This document shows positions 1 through 8,518 of a stretch of 64,000 bases of DNA, piece after piece. The notes under the pieces were generated by a model that saw only the letters and a list, made by a program, of their open reading frames with translations, had not been told where the DNA came from and did not search any database. A program made the translations under genes and the position numbers. Location of the stretch: NCBI RefSeq assembly GCF_010015475.1, contig NZ_SSNI01000015.1, positions 62,001 to 126,000 on the forward strand. The letters are read 5' to 3'. Within the stretch, counting starts at the first letter, position 1. The number at the start of each line of letters is the position of its first letter. The DNA comes from Pontibacter pamirensis (GTDB lineage: Bacteria > Bacteroidota > Bacteroidia > Cytophagales > Hymenobacteraceae).

Positions 1-31
1 ATGCAAAGAAAGGGACTCCATTGATTCATTT

Positions 32-68
32 AAACTCTCTAACTTTCTAACTCCCAAACTCTCTAACT
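32..68. repeat. Direct word repeat, CT-rich
   Basis: A 13-base word (AAACTCTCTAACT) occurs at 32-44 and again at 56-68, with a related CTAACT word between. It sits just past the stop of the leftward DUF4476 gene. The same kind of short-word intergenic repeat recurs elsewhere in this window. A matching inverted partner could lie left of the window edge. Confidence 0.5.
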
Positions 69-76
69 CAAGGTAA

Positions 77-820
77 CTACCTACGGCTGTTGCTGTAGCG
101 TTCCAGTTCTTCCACGTTGCTGTCGAAGCGGAACACATCGTAGACGTAGTAAAAGTGCTCCCGGTCGCAGAGATAGTCGTAGGCAAACTTTGCAAACTCC
201 ACCTGGTTGGATTCATACTCAAATTGCTGTAACAGGCGCCTCAGGTCTTCTGCCATGATACTGCCGCTACGCACTGCTTCCCGGGCAATGGTTAGTTTGG
301 TATTATCGAATTCCCGGCTGTTCATAGCTTGTATCACCCGGTCCAATTCCTGTGCTGTCAGCAAGTTGCGGCAGTTGTTGTCCTCGTAGCGGGGTGGTTG
401 CGGCTCACGTCGGTTTTGGCGACCATAGTCCTCGTAACTTTCGTCATAGCGAGGTAAGGGCGGAACAGGGGTAACGACTACGGGTGGTGGCACTACTCTA
501 ACCTCCCTGATTAGGTGCAGATAAGCCCTCCTGCCTCTGGTACGCACGCCATAGTTAGCTTCCACCCCATTCGGCACAAGCACGCGCTGCCCCATCCGGT
601 ATACACCACGCCGGCTCCTGACACTCACCTCCACCAGGTGCCTGCCTGGCTGCAGGTGATTAATGCGCACATAATTCGATGCCCTGTGGTTAATAGTTCT
701 GCCGTTCAGCTTGATATAGAATACCTCGCCTCTTTCGGCACTGAAGGTAAGAACGGAAGCTTGCGCCATCACCGGTAACACCAGTAGCACAAGCAGGAAC
801 GGGAGTAGAAGCTTTTTCAT
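77..820 (-). CDS. Exported DUF4476 domain protein
   Basis: The 247-residue product starts with a clear signal peptide (residues 1-22, MKK then a Leu/Val run ending near AQA), so it is exported; this also fixes the start. Residues 23-105 are Arg-rich and predicted beta-rich. A Pro-rich linker (about 110-145) follows, then a helical C-terminal part (about 148-240, starting CRNLLTAQELD) that fits the DUF4476 family, known almost only from Bacteroidota. No catalytic motif is visible and I know of no assigned biochemical role. The gene runs towards the left window edge and has no partner in view. Confidence 0.8.
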   Translation of the reverse strand: MKKLLLPFLLVLLVLPVMAQASVLTFSAERGEVFYIKLNGRTINHRASNYVRINHLQPGRHLVEVSVRSRRGVYRMGQRVLVPNGVEANYGVRTRGRRAYLHLIREVRVVPPPVVVTPVPPLPRYDESYEDYGRQNRREPQPPRYEDNNCRNLLTAQELDRVIQAMNSREFDNTKLTIAREAVRSGSIMAEDLRRLLQQFEYESNQVEFAKFAYDYLCDREHFYYVYDVFRFDSNVEELERYSNSRR

Positions 821-991
821 CGGGAGTATAGTTTTCAGCTTATACTTCTGTTAAACCAAGTTCTGTGCCAGACTAGATTACCTTATCCTATAGTGGACGA
901 CAAGTGCCAAGGATCTGTAAATTTGCTCTGACTTGGCTGAAGTAGTATATTGTCTCCTCCAGTACCTTTCTTCAAACCGCTGCTCAATTGG

Positions 992-1681
992 CTAGAGGCT
1001 ATAATTAAACCCGACTCCCACAGATTTAGAAATGCGGAGAAACCCAGTAAAACCCTGGTCCCAATCATAGTAAAATGAATTGTTTCCTGTCAGGTTATAT
1101 TTGAAGCCATGATATTCTATAAGTCCACTGAAGCGCTTGCTTATTTTATAGTTTAAGCCCAAGCCAGCAGTAACAAAGGCATTCATACCAGCGTCTCTTA
1201 CATTCAGTACCGTTGAGATGTCATCCTGCCGTGTCTCTATCCTTTTGAACTTGGTGGTGCCAAAGGCGGGCATAACCGTACCGGTGCCATATAGTTGAAA
1301 CCGTCTGAAAACTTTGAACAACACGTATCGCATGGTAACAGGCACAGCCAAAACGTGCGTGTTGGAGTAGGAATCGTACATCAGGGTGTCTGGGGAACCC
1401 GGCGACCAGTTATTATGGTCCGAGCTGCCCCCGTAAGCAAGCCCTGCCTGTATGCTTGCCCGCTCATTCAGCTGATAACCGAAGTTGACTGAAAGCGGGG
1501 CAAAATAACCTGACGTGACATCCTGAGCACCCTTGGGGTTTTTATAGTAGATATGGTGGGAGACAGTACTGAAACTGACACCAACATAAAATCTGCTCCT
1601 ATCGGATACAGCGGAGTCTGGCTGCTGGGCTACGGCTTCTAAAGAGAGCAGCAGAAAAAGGAAGATTAGGTTTGTTCTCAT
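992..1681 (-). CDS. Outer-membrane beta-barrel protein, PorT/OmpW-like size
   Basis: The start was set at the ATG at 1681, because the MRTNLIFLFLLL signal peptide (about residues 1-19, cleaved near AVAQQ) begins there; an upstream in-frame ATG at 1735 would add 18 unlikely residues. The mature part of about 210 residues alternates polar and aromatic residues and has several Gly-rich turns (VNFGYQL, GLGLNYKI, SVGVGFNYSL). It ends in an aromatic/hydrophobic strand, as outer-membrane barrels do. This matches the broad outer membrane beta-barrel (PF13568-type) group of Bacteroidota. The specific function and ligand cannot be told. It is a single gene with no obvious terminator directly after it. 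Confidence 0.65.
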   Translation of the reverse strand: MRTNLIFLFLLLSLEAVAQQPDSAVSDRSRFYVGVSFSTVSHHIYYKNPKGAQDVTSGYFAPLSVNFGYQLNERASIQAGLAYGGSSDHNNWSPGSPDTLMYDSYSNTHVLAVPVTMRYVLFKVFRRFQLYGTGTVMPAFGTTKFKRIETRQDDISTVLNVRDAGMNAFVTAGLGLNYKISKRFSGLIEYHGFKYNLTGNNSFYYDWDQGFTGFLRISKSVGVGFNYSL

Positions 1682-1766
1682 GGTCAGACTACTATACGCC
1701 TCTGTGTAAATATAAAAATAATATAATCTGCACATACTGAAATATTTGCAACATCAGACACAAAAA

Positions 1767-1796
1767 AATAGCCACAGGTTGGCTCCTGTGGCTATT
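1767..1796 (-). terminator. Terminator of purM
   Basis: A 12-bp perfect stem (1767-1778 with 1785-1796) has a 6-base loop. On the minus strand it is followed by a T tract, the complement of the A run at 1762-1768. It lies directly after the purM stop codon. Confidence 0.8.
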
Positions 1797-1818
1797 CTAA
1801 AGGTATAGTTATAAGCTG

Positions 1819-2988
1819 CTACCCTTCATAGTAAAACTCACCATACTTGCTTTTGATAGTCAGTTCGTTGGTTTTGCTATTCTCCACACGGCCAATAATT
1901 TTCGCCTCCACGCCAAACGCTTTGGAAATATCTATCAGATCCTTCGCATGGGCCTCCGGCAGGTAAATCTCCAGGCGGTGCCCCATATTAAAGACTTTGT
2001 ACATCTCTTTCCAGTCGGTGTGGCTCTGCTCCTGTATAATGCGGAACAGCGGCGGCACCGGGAACAGGTTATCCTTCACAACGTGTACCTTATCGGTGAA
2101 GTGCAGGACCTTGGTTTGCGCTCCGCCACTGCAATGCACCATACCGTGGATGTGCTGTCGGTGCTCCTTCAGTATCTCCATCACGATGGGTGCGTAGGTG
2201 CGTGTCGGCGACAACACCAACTTCCCCATCTCCATACCTGTTTCTTTGTTTACGTCTGTCAGCCTACAGTTTCCTGAGTATACCAAGTCTATTGGTAGCT
2301 CCGGATCATAGCTTTCAGGGTAAGAGGCAGAGAGGTATTTATGGAACACATCGTGCCGAGCAGAGGTAAGCCCGTTGCTGCCCATACCTCCGTTGTACTC
2401 GTCCTCGTAAGTAGCCTGCCCATAGGAAGCAAAGCCCACAATCACGTCTCCGGCCTGGATGTTGTCGTTCGAGATCACCTCATCGCGGCGCATGCGGGCT
2501 GTCACAGTGCTGTCCACAATGATGGTGCGCACCAGGTCACCTACATCGGCTGTTTCGCCGCCGGTGCTGTAGATGCCCACGCCATTGTCGCGCAGCATTT
2601 GCAGCACCTCTTCAGTACCGTTAATAATGGCTGCAATCACCTCCCCCGGAATCAGGTTCTTGTTTCTTCCGATTGTAGAGGACAGCAGGATGTTATCGGT
2701 GGCACCCACACACAGCAGGTCGTCGGTGTTCATGACCACGGCATCCTGGGCAATACCTTTCCACACACTCAGGTCACCGGTTTCTTTCCAGTACATATAG
2801 GCCAGCGATGACTTGGTGCCCGCGCCGTCGGCATGCATGATGGCGCAGTATTCCGGGTCGCCGGTGAGTATATCGGGAATAATCTTGCAGAATGCTTTCG
2901 GGAAAAGTCCTTTGTCGATGTTCTTGATAGCGTTGTGCACATCTTCTTTAGAGGCTGAAACGCCACGGCGTAGGTATCTATTTTCCAT
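1819..2988 (-). CDS. purM: Phosphoribosylformylglycinamidine cyclo-ligase (AIR synthase)
   Basis: PurM closes formylglycinamidine ribonucleotide with ATP to aminoimidazole ribonucleotide, the fifth step of de novo purine synthesis in the cytoplasm. The family signatures are visible in diverged form: HADGAGTKS near residue 53 (the GTDGVGTK motif of other PurM), MNTDDLLCVGA near 86 and GGETADVGDL near 143. The C-terminal half carries the AIRS_C fold, with VHCSGGAQTK and MGHRLEIY. At 389 residues it is longer than the roughly 345-residue E. coli type, as expected for the Bacteroidota branch. It is monocistronic, with its own terminator and a promoter-like TAAATTTG close upstream. Confidence 0.88.
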   Translation of the reverse strand: MENRYLRRGVSASKEDVHNAIKNIDKGLFPKAFCKIIPDILTGDPEYCAIMHADGAGTKSSLAYMYWKETGDLSVWKGIAQDAVVMNTDDLLCVGATDNILLSSTIGRNKNLIPGEVIAAIINGTEEVLQMLRDNGVGIYSTGGETADVGDLVRTIIVDSTVTARMRRDEVISNDNIQAGDVIVGFASYGQATYEDEYNGGMGSNGLTSARHDVFHKYLSASYPESYDPELPIDLVYSGNCRLTDVNKETGMEMGKLVLSPTRTYAPIVMEILKEHRQHIHGMVHCSGGAQTKVLHFTDKVHVVKDNLFPVPPLFRIIQEQSHTDWKEMYKVFNMGHRLEIYLPEAHAKDLIDISKAFGVEAKIIGRVENSKTNELTIKSKYGEFYYEG

Positions 2989-3006
2989 AGCTCAGGGTAG
3001 TTTTTA

Positions 3007-3014
3007 CAAATTTA
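3007..3014 (-). promoter_or_regulatory. Candidate -7 element upstream of purM
   Basis: On the minus strand this reads TAAATTTG, matching the Bacteroidota -7 consensus TAnnTTTG, about 19 bases before the purM start codon. No good -33 TTTG is present at the usual spacing, so the call is tentative. Confidence 0.35.
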
Positions 3015-3080
3015 AGAAAGGCTTTTGGATTAGCGGCAGCGGCAAGTATAAATTCAGAAGATAGACGCAGCGGCATAAAT

Positions 3081-3120
3081 AAAACGAGCAGCATGAGGAT
3101 TAACTCATGCTGCTCGTTTT
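3081..3120 (-). terminator. Terminator of the PorE-like gene
   Basis: A 17-bp perfect inverted repeat (3081-3097 with 3104-3120) has a 6-base loop and A/T tracts on both outer sides. It lies 16 bases past the stop of the leftward lipoprotein gene. Its symmetry would also let it stop rightward transcription. Confidence 0.85.
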
Positions 3121-3135
3121 GTAGCGCTACACTGA

Positions 3136-5082
3136 TTACTCCTGTATACGCACCACTTTAAATTCGGTACGTCGGTTACGCTGATGTTCTTCCTCTGTTG
3201 TGGCGTTTGGCACCACAGGGCGGCTTTCACCATAACCTCTCGCTGTGATGCGGGAGCGGTCTATGCCTTCGGATATGATGTACTCTACGGCAGACTCGGC
3301 ACGGCGCTGCGACAGGTCCTGGTTATAGGCATCGCTGCCGCGCTCATCGGTATGAGAACTCAACTCAATGGATATACCCGGGTTGTCTTTTAGTATCTGC
3401 ACCAGCTTGTCCAGCTCCTCTGCCGCATCCGGACGAATGTTTGCTTTATCGTAGTCGTAGAAAATGTTCTCCAGCACAATCGCCTTCTCCCGCACAATTT
3501 CATTCAGCACCAAAGTAGCAGTTAGCCGCACTTCGTTAGTTCCTTCCTCCAGTTCATCCTGCGGAGGCGTTTTACCCACTGTCGTTATTTGCTCGCGGGC
3601 TGTAAAGAAGCCGGGCTTCTCCGCCACCAGCGAGTAAGTAGAAGCAGAATCGAGCGGGAACATAAACTGCCCGTTCGCATCTGTCGTTGTGGTGCTCAGC
3701 CTCTGGCCACTTGCATCCTGCAGCACAACGGTGCTGTTTGGTACTGGCGTGCGCTGGGTGGTGCCTTCACGCTGCTGATACAATGTGCCATCCACAAAGA
3801 AATTAACTAGCCTGATGTCACTCCTTACAAAGCGGTACAGGTCATCGCCCCCCTTGCCGCCCTCGCGGTTAGAGGAGAAGAAACCCATGTTGCCCGCCCC
3901 GACAAAGATGCCGAAATCATCACCTGGTGAGTTGATGGGCTGCCCCATATTTACCGGCTTGCCATCCTCAATGCGGAACAGATCCAGGTTACCCAAACCC
4001 GGCAGTCCATCAGAAGCAACATATAAAGTACCATCCGGACCTACAGACACGAAGTCTTCATTGCCCGGTGTGTTTATTTCAGGGCCGAGGTTCTCTGGTC
4101 TGGAGAAGCGGCCATTATCGTCGATGGTGGTTTTGTAGATATCGTTCCCACCCAGGCCACCTCTGCGGCTGGAGGAGAAGTACAGTGTTCTGCCGTCAGG
4201 GGAGAAAGCCGGGGAAGAGTCCCAGGCCTCGGGGTCGTTAATGCTGAGCAACTGTGGTTCTGTCCAGGCGCCCGATCGGAAGTTTGAGATAAACAAATCC
4301 ACGTTCTGGCGGCCCTTTTTCGTTCCCTGGTTTCCCCGGGCAAATATTATAGTGCGCCCCTCGTTTGTGAAAGTGGCCAGGGCATCATGTATTCCTTCTG
4401 TGTTGATGTTCTCGTACGGACGCACAGCACCGCCCATTTCAGCAGCAGAATCTGTAAGCGTAGTGGCATACAGGTTTAAGAAGCCTTCGCCATTTCCCAA
4501 ATACTCTTTACCCGGACCACGCGTGGAGGAGAATACTAGTTCATTTTCCAGCATGTATGGCGCAAACTCCGAAGCCTCTGTGTTCAGCGCCTCCAGATTG
4601 CTGATCTTATATGGCGTGGTGAGGCGAAGTATATTGCTGAGGGAACTCAGTGTTTCAACCTCGCGGGCGGCCAGCGCCTTTAGTTGCGGGCTGGTGCCTA
4701 CGCGCACGTAATCCTGCAGTTGCCGCAGCGCCTCCTCATATTGTCCGTTGGCTTTCAGGGCAAGCCCATAGTAATAATAAGCGTCTTCTTTTCGGAAATT
4801 GGCATCCAGGGCTGCTTTATAATAAGGCATTGCCTCCGCTATGCGGTTGGAACGGCGGTAGGCCTCCGCTATTTTGTAGTTTACCTCGCCAGGATTGTTG
4901 GTATTCGCCAGTGCCTGTTTATAGAACTCGATGGCACGCTCATACTGTTCCCGCTCAAAACGTTTATCGCCTTTGCTCAGGTACTGGCCTGCACAACCGC
5001 CGAGCACCAGCAGGAGCAACAACAATACACTGATGGATTTAATTTGATGCGCTATGGATTTGAATTTCAGCGTCTGGTGCAT
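3136..5082 (-). CDS. PorE-like OmpA-family lipoprotein (TPR, PD40, CRD, OmpA)
   Basis: From the ATG at 5082 the 648-residue product has a lipoprotein signal with lipobox LGGC (Cys30). TPR repeats follow (about 35-140), then a WD40-like PD40 propeller (about 165-400, with FSPDGRTLYFSS and LGGNDIY). After these come a carboxypeptidase-regulatory-like beta-sandwich (about 425-510) and a C-terminal OmpA peptidoglycan-binding domain (about 540-645, FYDYDKANIRPDA, SHTDERG). This exact order is that of PorE (PG1058), a lipoprotein tied to the type IX secretion system, and T9SS cargo is encoded at 50.4-52.5 kb. Paralogues with the same order exist in many Bacteroidota, so the PorE role is inferred. 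The longer start at 5157 would overlap the upstream gene. Confidence 0.8.
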   Translation of the reverse strand: MHQTLKFKSIAHQIKSISVLLLLLLVLGGCAGQYLSKGDKRFEREQYERAIEFYKQALANTNNPGEVNYKIAEAYRRSNRIAEAMPYYKAALDANFRKEDAYYYYGLALKANGQYEEALRQLQDYVRVGTSPQLKALAAREVETLSSLSNILRLTTPYKISNLEALNTEASEFAPYMLENELVFSSTRGPGKEYLGNGEGFLNLYATTLTDSAAEMGGAVRPYENINTEGIHDALATFTNEGRTIIFARGNQGTKKGRQNVDLFISNFRSGAWTEPQLLSINDPEAWDSSPAFSPDGRTLYFSSSRRGGLGGNDIYKTTIDDNGRFSRPENLGPEINTPGNEDFVSVGPDGTLYVASDGLPGLGNLDLFRIEDGKPVNMGQPINSPGDDFGIFVGAGNMGFFSSNREGGKGGDDLYRFVRSDIRLVNFFVDGTLYQQREGTTQRTPVPNSTVVLQDASGQRLSTTTTDANGQFMFPLDSASTYSLVAEKPGFFTAREQITTVGKTPPQDELEEGTNEVRLTATLVLNEIVREKAIVLENIFYDYDKANIRPDAAEELDKLVQILKDNPGISIELSSHTDERGSDAYNQDLSQRRAESAVEYIISEGIDRSRITARGYGESRPVVPNATTEEEHQRNRRTEFKVVRIQE

Positions 5083-5111
5083 GAACAAAATATGGTTAGG
5101 GTTTTGCCGTA

Positions 5112-5594
5112 TCAGAAATAGCGGGAAAGCCAGCTGTTTCCGGCAGGCCGTGGCCATGCTTCCTGCAGCTCTCCGTAATTATTTACTAATGTATCAAAGT
5201 ATAACGTATTCTCACTAATCTCGCCAGCTAATACCTTCTTTTTCAGTTCCTGCACACTTACCAGCTCTACCTCCCCCTCTTTCAGGAACGCCAGTTGCGT
5301 GCGGTCGAAAAAGGAGACCTGAAGCTGTTGCTCCAACTCCCGCACAAAATTAACGGATTTGTCGATGGAGCAACCGCTGGCAGCGGCGGCTGTTTCGTTA
5401 TTGGCCAGCACTAAAAACTGGTTGTGCAGCAGCTCCGCAGAAGCCTGAAGGCCAGTACCATGACTACTCCACTCCTCTGCAAAACGCTGCAGCATCGGTT
5501 TTATTTTGTCCTGCTCTGCCTCCTTTAAGGGCCTGTTAGCCTGGTAAATCCAGAGGCGCGCATGTGGCGGCAGTTTGCTAAATGGAATGTACAT
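5112..5594 (-). CDS. Conserved Bacteroidota protein of unknown function
   Basis: This is a 160-residue cytoplasmic protein counted from the ATG at 5594 (MYIPFSKLPPHARLWIYQAN), the start typical of the family; an ATG at 5630 would add a poly-Asn stretch. Proteins of this type are often labelled ABC transporter ATPase in databases, but no Walker A, Walker B or ABC signature is present here, so I reject that label. The N-terminal half contains ANRPL and a mixed alpha/beta pattern, and the C-terminus ends in a Trp/Arg-rich tail. It lies between the CCG Fe-S protein and the PorE-like lipoprotein, in the same direction. The role is unknown. Confidence 0.7.
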   Translation of the reverse strand: MYIPFSKLPPHARLWIYQANRPLKEAEQDKIKPMLQRFAEEWSSHGTGLQASAELLHNQFLVLANNETAAAASGCSIDKSVNFVRELEQQLQVSFFDRTQLAFLKEGEVELVSVQELKKKVLAGEISENTLYFDTLVNNYGELQEAWPRPAGNSWLSRYF

Positions 5595-5616
5595 TTTTTG
5601 ATTGTTATTTTTTTTT

Positions 5617-5692
5617 GCTACATGGTTCAATTGTTAAATGGGTGATGAATTTAAGATGATTATCTAACCATTTAACAATTAAACCATGTAGC
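5617..5692. repeat. AT-rich inverted repeat, 25-bp arms
   Basis: The arms at 5617-5641 and 5668-5692 are complementary over 25 positions with one mismatch and enclose a 26-base spacer. It fills the junction between the CCG Fe-S gene and the downstream unknown gene. It is built of words such as AATTGTTAAATGG. It has no strong T tract, so it is not a standard terminator. Confidence 0.75.
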
Positions 5693-5701
5693 AATTAATC
5701 C

Positions 5702-6523
5702 TTACTTCGTAAGCCCTTCTGCCTGAGCAATCAGTTCGGCGATGTCGAACACCTGTACGTTTTCTTCCTGGTCCTTGTTCTTCACACCGTCGTTCATCAT
5801 CACCATGCAAAAAGGACAGGCCGTGGCAATCACACTGTTTCCGCCTGTACCTAAGGTTGCCAGTGCCTCTTCTGTTCTTTCTACGTTCACATCCTTTTTG
5901 CCTGGCTCCGGCTCCTTAAACATCTGGGCACCACCAGCGCCGCAGCAGAGGCCGTTCGCACGCACACGTTTCATCTCCACGAGGTCTGCATCCAGCACCG
6001 CCAGCACTTCGCGCGGGGCCTCGTATATGTCGTTAGCGCGGCCCAGGTAGCAGGAGTCGTGGTACGTGATGCGGCGGCCTTTAAAGCTCCCGCCCTCTTT
6101 TACGCGTACTTTTCCCTCGTTAATCAGCTGCTGCAAAAACGTGGAGTGGTGAATGACTTCATAGTTGCCTCCCAAATCCGGGTACTCATTCTTCATGGTG
6201 TTGAAGCAGTGCGGGCAGGCGGTTACAATCTTCTTTACGTTATAGCCATTCAGCACTTCAATGTTGGTCAGGGCCTGCATCTGGAACAGGAACTCATTGC
6301 CGGCGCGCTTCGCTGGCTCGCCGGTGCAGCTTTCTTCAGTGCCTAACACCGCATACTTCACACCTATATGCTCTAAAATCTGTACAAAGGCACGCGTTAC
6401 TCTTTTATAACGGTCATCGAAAGAACCCGCACAGCCCACCCAAAAAAGAATTTCCGGCTCTTCGCCGCTGGCAGCCATCTCCGCCATAGTAGGCACTTTC
6501 ACTAATCTCTTATTTTCTTCCAT
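5702..6523 (-). CDS. CCG-domain (Fe-S)-binding protein, HdrB-like
   Basis: The 273-residue soluble protein has two cysteine-rich CCG-type domains like those of heterodisulfide reductase subunit B, GlpC and LutA. The second is canonical (HDSCYLGR, LCCGAGG near residue 193, then CPFC near 237). The first is looser (GCAG at 30, ESCTG near 64, CPHC near 102) and lacks the double Cys. CCG proteins carry unusual Fe-S centres and work in electron transfer to thiol/disulfide or quinone partners. The upstream neighbour in the same direction is a membrane 2x[4Fe-4S] protein, so the two probably form one membrane-anchored electron-transfer complex. The substrate is unknown. Confidence 0.82.
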   Translation of the reverse strand: MEENKRLVKVPTMAEMAASGEEPEILFWVGCAGSFDDRYKRVTRAFVQILEHIGVKYAVLGTEESCTGEPAKRAGNEFLFQMQALTNIEVLNGYNVKKIVTACPHCFNTMKNEYPDLGGNYEVIHHSTFLQQLINEGKVRVKEGGSFKGRRITYHDSCYLGRANDIYEAPREVLAVLDADLVEMKRVRANGLCCGAGGAQMFKEPEPGKKDVNVERTEEALATLGTGGNSVIATACPFCMVMMNDGVKNKDQEENVQVFDIAELIAQAEGLTK

Positions 6524-6534
6524 CTGTATTTATG

Positions 6535-6691
6535 AATTGTTGGTTGCTAACTGATGATCGCCATTCTATACCTACCCCTTTCTACTTCTCTTTATTGTTC
6601 ACAAGAAGCAGGTATAGCCAGGGCAGGACACAGCAATCAACCGTGTAACAATTCAACCTTCAATCAATTAACAAGTTAACAATCAACAATT
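6535..6691. repeat. Imperfect inverted repeat flanking an intergenic spacer
   Basis: The arms at 6535-6551 and 6675-6691 are complementary over 17 positions with two mismatches, both G:U-compatible in RNA. They enclose about 123 bases without a gene, between the two Fe-S genes. The word set (AATTGTTG, TAACAATC) resembles the element at 5617-5692. Confidence 0.5.
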
Positions 6692-8063
6692 AATTTTTGC
6701 TCGGCACGTAAATTTCGTCGGCCCAGTTAAAGCGGTCAGCTGGAGAAAAGGCCCAGGGAGCACCGTTGTTCTCGATGTTAGTGAACATCGTGTTGAGTGA
6801 AGCCGGCGCAGCAGATTCTTCCAGCACCAGGTAACGGCGCAGGTCCATAATGACGGATAGTTGATCAATGTTTACCGGGCAGGACTCCACACAGGCATTA
6901 CAGGTAGTGCAGGCCCAAAGCTCTTCTGGTGTAATGTACCCCCGCAACAAGGTTTTCTCCTCAGTTACCTCCACACGCTCTTCGCCTAATTCCTTATAAT
7001 GATTTGGTGCAAATATCGCCGGGTGCTCTCCCTTTTCTTCCATTCTGTCGCGGGTATCCATCACGATCTTACGCGGGGAAAGCAGCTTACCAGTAATGTT
7101 GGCCGGGCAAACAGAGGTGCAGCGTCCGCACTCGGTGCAGGTATAGGAGTCCATTAACTGCTTCCAGGTTAGGTCTTCTACATCCTTGGCGCCAAAGCGC
7201 TGTATGATTGGGTTGCCTTCTGCATCCATTTCAGGGGCTGGGGGCTGATAGCCCGGGTCCAGCATCGCTTTGATTTCATGCGTAATAGCTGGGTTTGTGG
7301 TGAACTTCCCTTTCGGCTTTAAGTTAGAGTAGTATACATTCGGGAAGGCCATGATGATGTGGAAGTGCTTGGAGCTTGGCAGGTAGTTCATGAAGGCAAG
7401 AATACCCACAATATGAAACCACCAGCCTACTTTCGCTATCACATAAAGCTGCTCCGGGTTATCTCCAAAAACATCCACGAAGAACTGGCTGACAGGATAG
7501 TAGCCTACCACCTCGCCACCTGTCAGCAGCACGCGCTTCATGTCTGCAATGTTGAACACGAACAGCGCAAGCATCAGCACAATCTCAGTAATGAGAATGA
7601 TGTTAGCGTCTAGTTTTGGCCAGGCACGCAGTTCTACGCCATTCCATAGCCGGGGTACCTTTGTGACATTACGCCGCCACAGGAACATAACGCAGGCAAT
7701 GATCACGAGCGCCGCCAGCACTTCGTTTAGGGCCATCAGGCCGCTGTACAACGGGCCCACAAAACCGAGCACGCGGTGCGTACCAAAAATGCCGTCAATC
7801 AGAATCTCCAGTACCTCCACGTTTATCACAATGAAGCCTACATACACGAACAGGTGCAGCACAGCAGGCAACATACGCTTAAACATTTTCTGCTGCCCAA
7901 AAGCCACCAGCAAAGTTTTATTAATACGTTCCGATGGATTGTCGTTAAGCGTAGTATCACGCCCCATCAGCACATTCTTGCGAATATTCCGCACCTGCCA
8001 CACAAACAGTCCAATACCGATGGCAGCCACAATCAAAAAGATAATATTTTCTATTCCTATCAC
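6690..8063 (-). CDS. Membrane-bound 4Fe-4S dicluster protein (HdrC/HdrE-like fusion)
   Basis: The 457-residue protein has about five membrane segments in the first half (near 2-24, 66-92, 104-128, 150-172 and 205-226). A cytoplasmic part follows with two [4Fe-4S] motifs, CTECGRCTSVCP (about 308-319) and CTTCNACVESCPVN (about 390-403). This is the layout of a heterodisulfide-reductase or nitrate-reductase gamma-like quinone-reactive anchor fused to a ferredoxin-like HdrC unit. Together with the following CCG protein it should pass electrons between the membrane quinone pool and a soluble partner. The pair is widespread in Bacteroidota, and its physiological donor and acceptor are not known to me. 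Confidence 0.83.
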   Translation of the reverse strand: MIGIENIIFLIVAAIGIGLFVWQVRNIRKNVLMGRDTTLNDNPSERINKTLLVAFGQQKMFKRMLPAVLHLFVYVGFIVINVEVLEILIDGIFGTHRVLGFVGPLYSGLMALNEVLAALVIIACVMFLWRRNVTKVPRLWNGVELRAWPKLDANIILITEIVLMLALFVFNIADMKRVLLTGGEVVGYYPVSQFFVDVFGDNPEQLYVIAKVGWWFHIVGILAFMNYLPSSKHFHIIMAFPNVYYSNLKPKGKFTTNPAITHEIKAMLDPGYQPPAPEMDAEGNPIIQRFGAKDVEDLTWKQLMDSYTCTECGRCTSVCPANITGKLLSPRKIVMDTRDRMEEKGEHPAIFAPNHYKELGEERVEVTEEKTLLRGYITPEELWACTTCNACVESCPVNIDQLSVIMDLRRYLVLEESAAPASLNTMFTNIENNGAPWAFSPADRFNWADEIYVPSKN

Positions 8064-8165
8064 AGCAAACTATTCGTTATACATACTAATTTATAGCTAA
8101 AGATAGCAGAATACTGAGAATAATGTACGCAGGATGCATTTTTAAAAATATTTTTCGCCAGAATA

Positions 8166-8196
8166 TTTGCTACTTAAAAGTTAGTTGCTACTTTTG
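8166..8196 (+). promoter_or_regulatory. Promoter of tRNA-Phe
   Basis: TTTG at 8166-8169 and TACTTTTG at 8189-8196 are separated by 19 bases. This is the Bacteroidota sigma-70-type arrangement (TTTG, then TAnnTTTG), placed about 35 bases before the tRNA. Confidence 0.7.
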
Positions 8197-8231
8197 CATA
8201 CCCTTACGGAACAAGGGGGCACAACAGAGCT

Positions 8232-8304
8232 GGTGATGTAGCTCAGTCGGTAGAGCAAAGGACTGAAAATCCTTGTGTCGGTGGTTCGATTCCACTCATC
8301 ACCA
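8232..8304 (+). tRNA. tRNA-Phe (GAA)
   Basis: The 73-nt cloverleaf has a 7-bp acceptor stem (8232-8238 with 8297-8303), D stem GCTC/GAGC, anticodon stem 8258-8262 with 8270-8274, anticodon GAA at 8265-8267, and a T arm containing GGTTCGATTCC. The CCA tail is not encoded (discriminator A at 8304, then CGA). It stands alone with its own promoter and terminator, and no integrated element follows it. Confidence 0.95.
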
Positions 8305-8308
8305 CGAA

Positions 8309-8337
8309 AACCTCTCCTTAAACGGAGAGGTTTTTTT
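8309..8337 (+). terminator. Terminator of tRNA-Phe
   Basis: A 9-bp stem (8309-8317 with 8324-8332), a 6-base loop and a run of seven T (8331-8337) form a textbook intrinsic terminator directly after the tRNA. Confidence 0.9.
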
Positions 8338-8518
8338 GTTTCTGGGCCTGTCTAAGAAGCAGTTTTTAGATATAGAAGAGGCTTCGGCAGTCCATAAGGA
8401 TTGAAGCAGAATTAACAGTTTCTTTTTTGGCTAGTCCTGTGTCACCCCTTAACGTTGGTTCTCCAGAGAACCTTAGATTAGGGGGCACCAAAATCAAGGG
8501 GAAGTGACAGCTGTTGGC

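Noticed and set aside
5112..5594. ABC transporter ATPase label for the 160-residue protein
   Set aside because: There are no Walker A, Walker B or signature motifs.
8232..8304. tRNA-Phe as an integration site of a mobile element
   Set aside because: No integrase and no repeated tRNA 3' end was found downstream; core genes follow.
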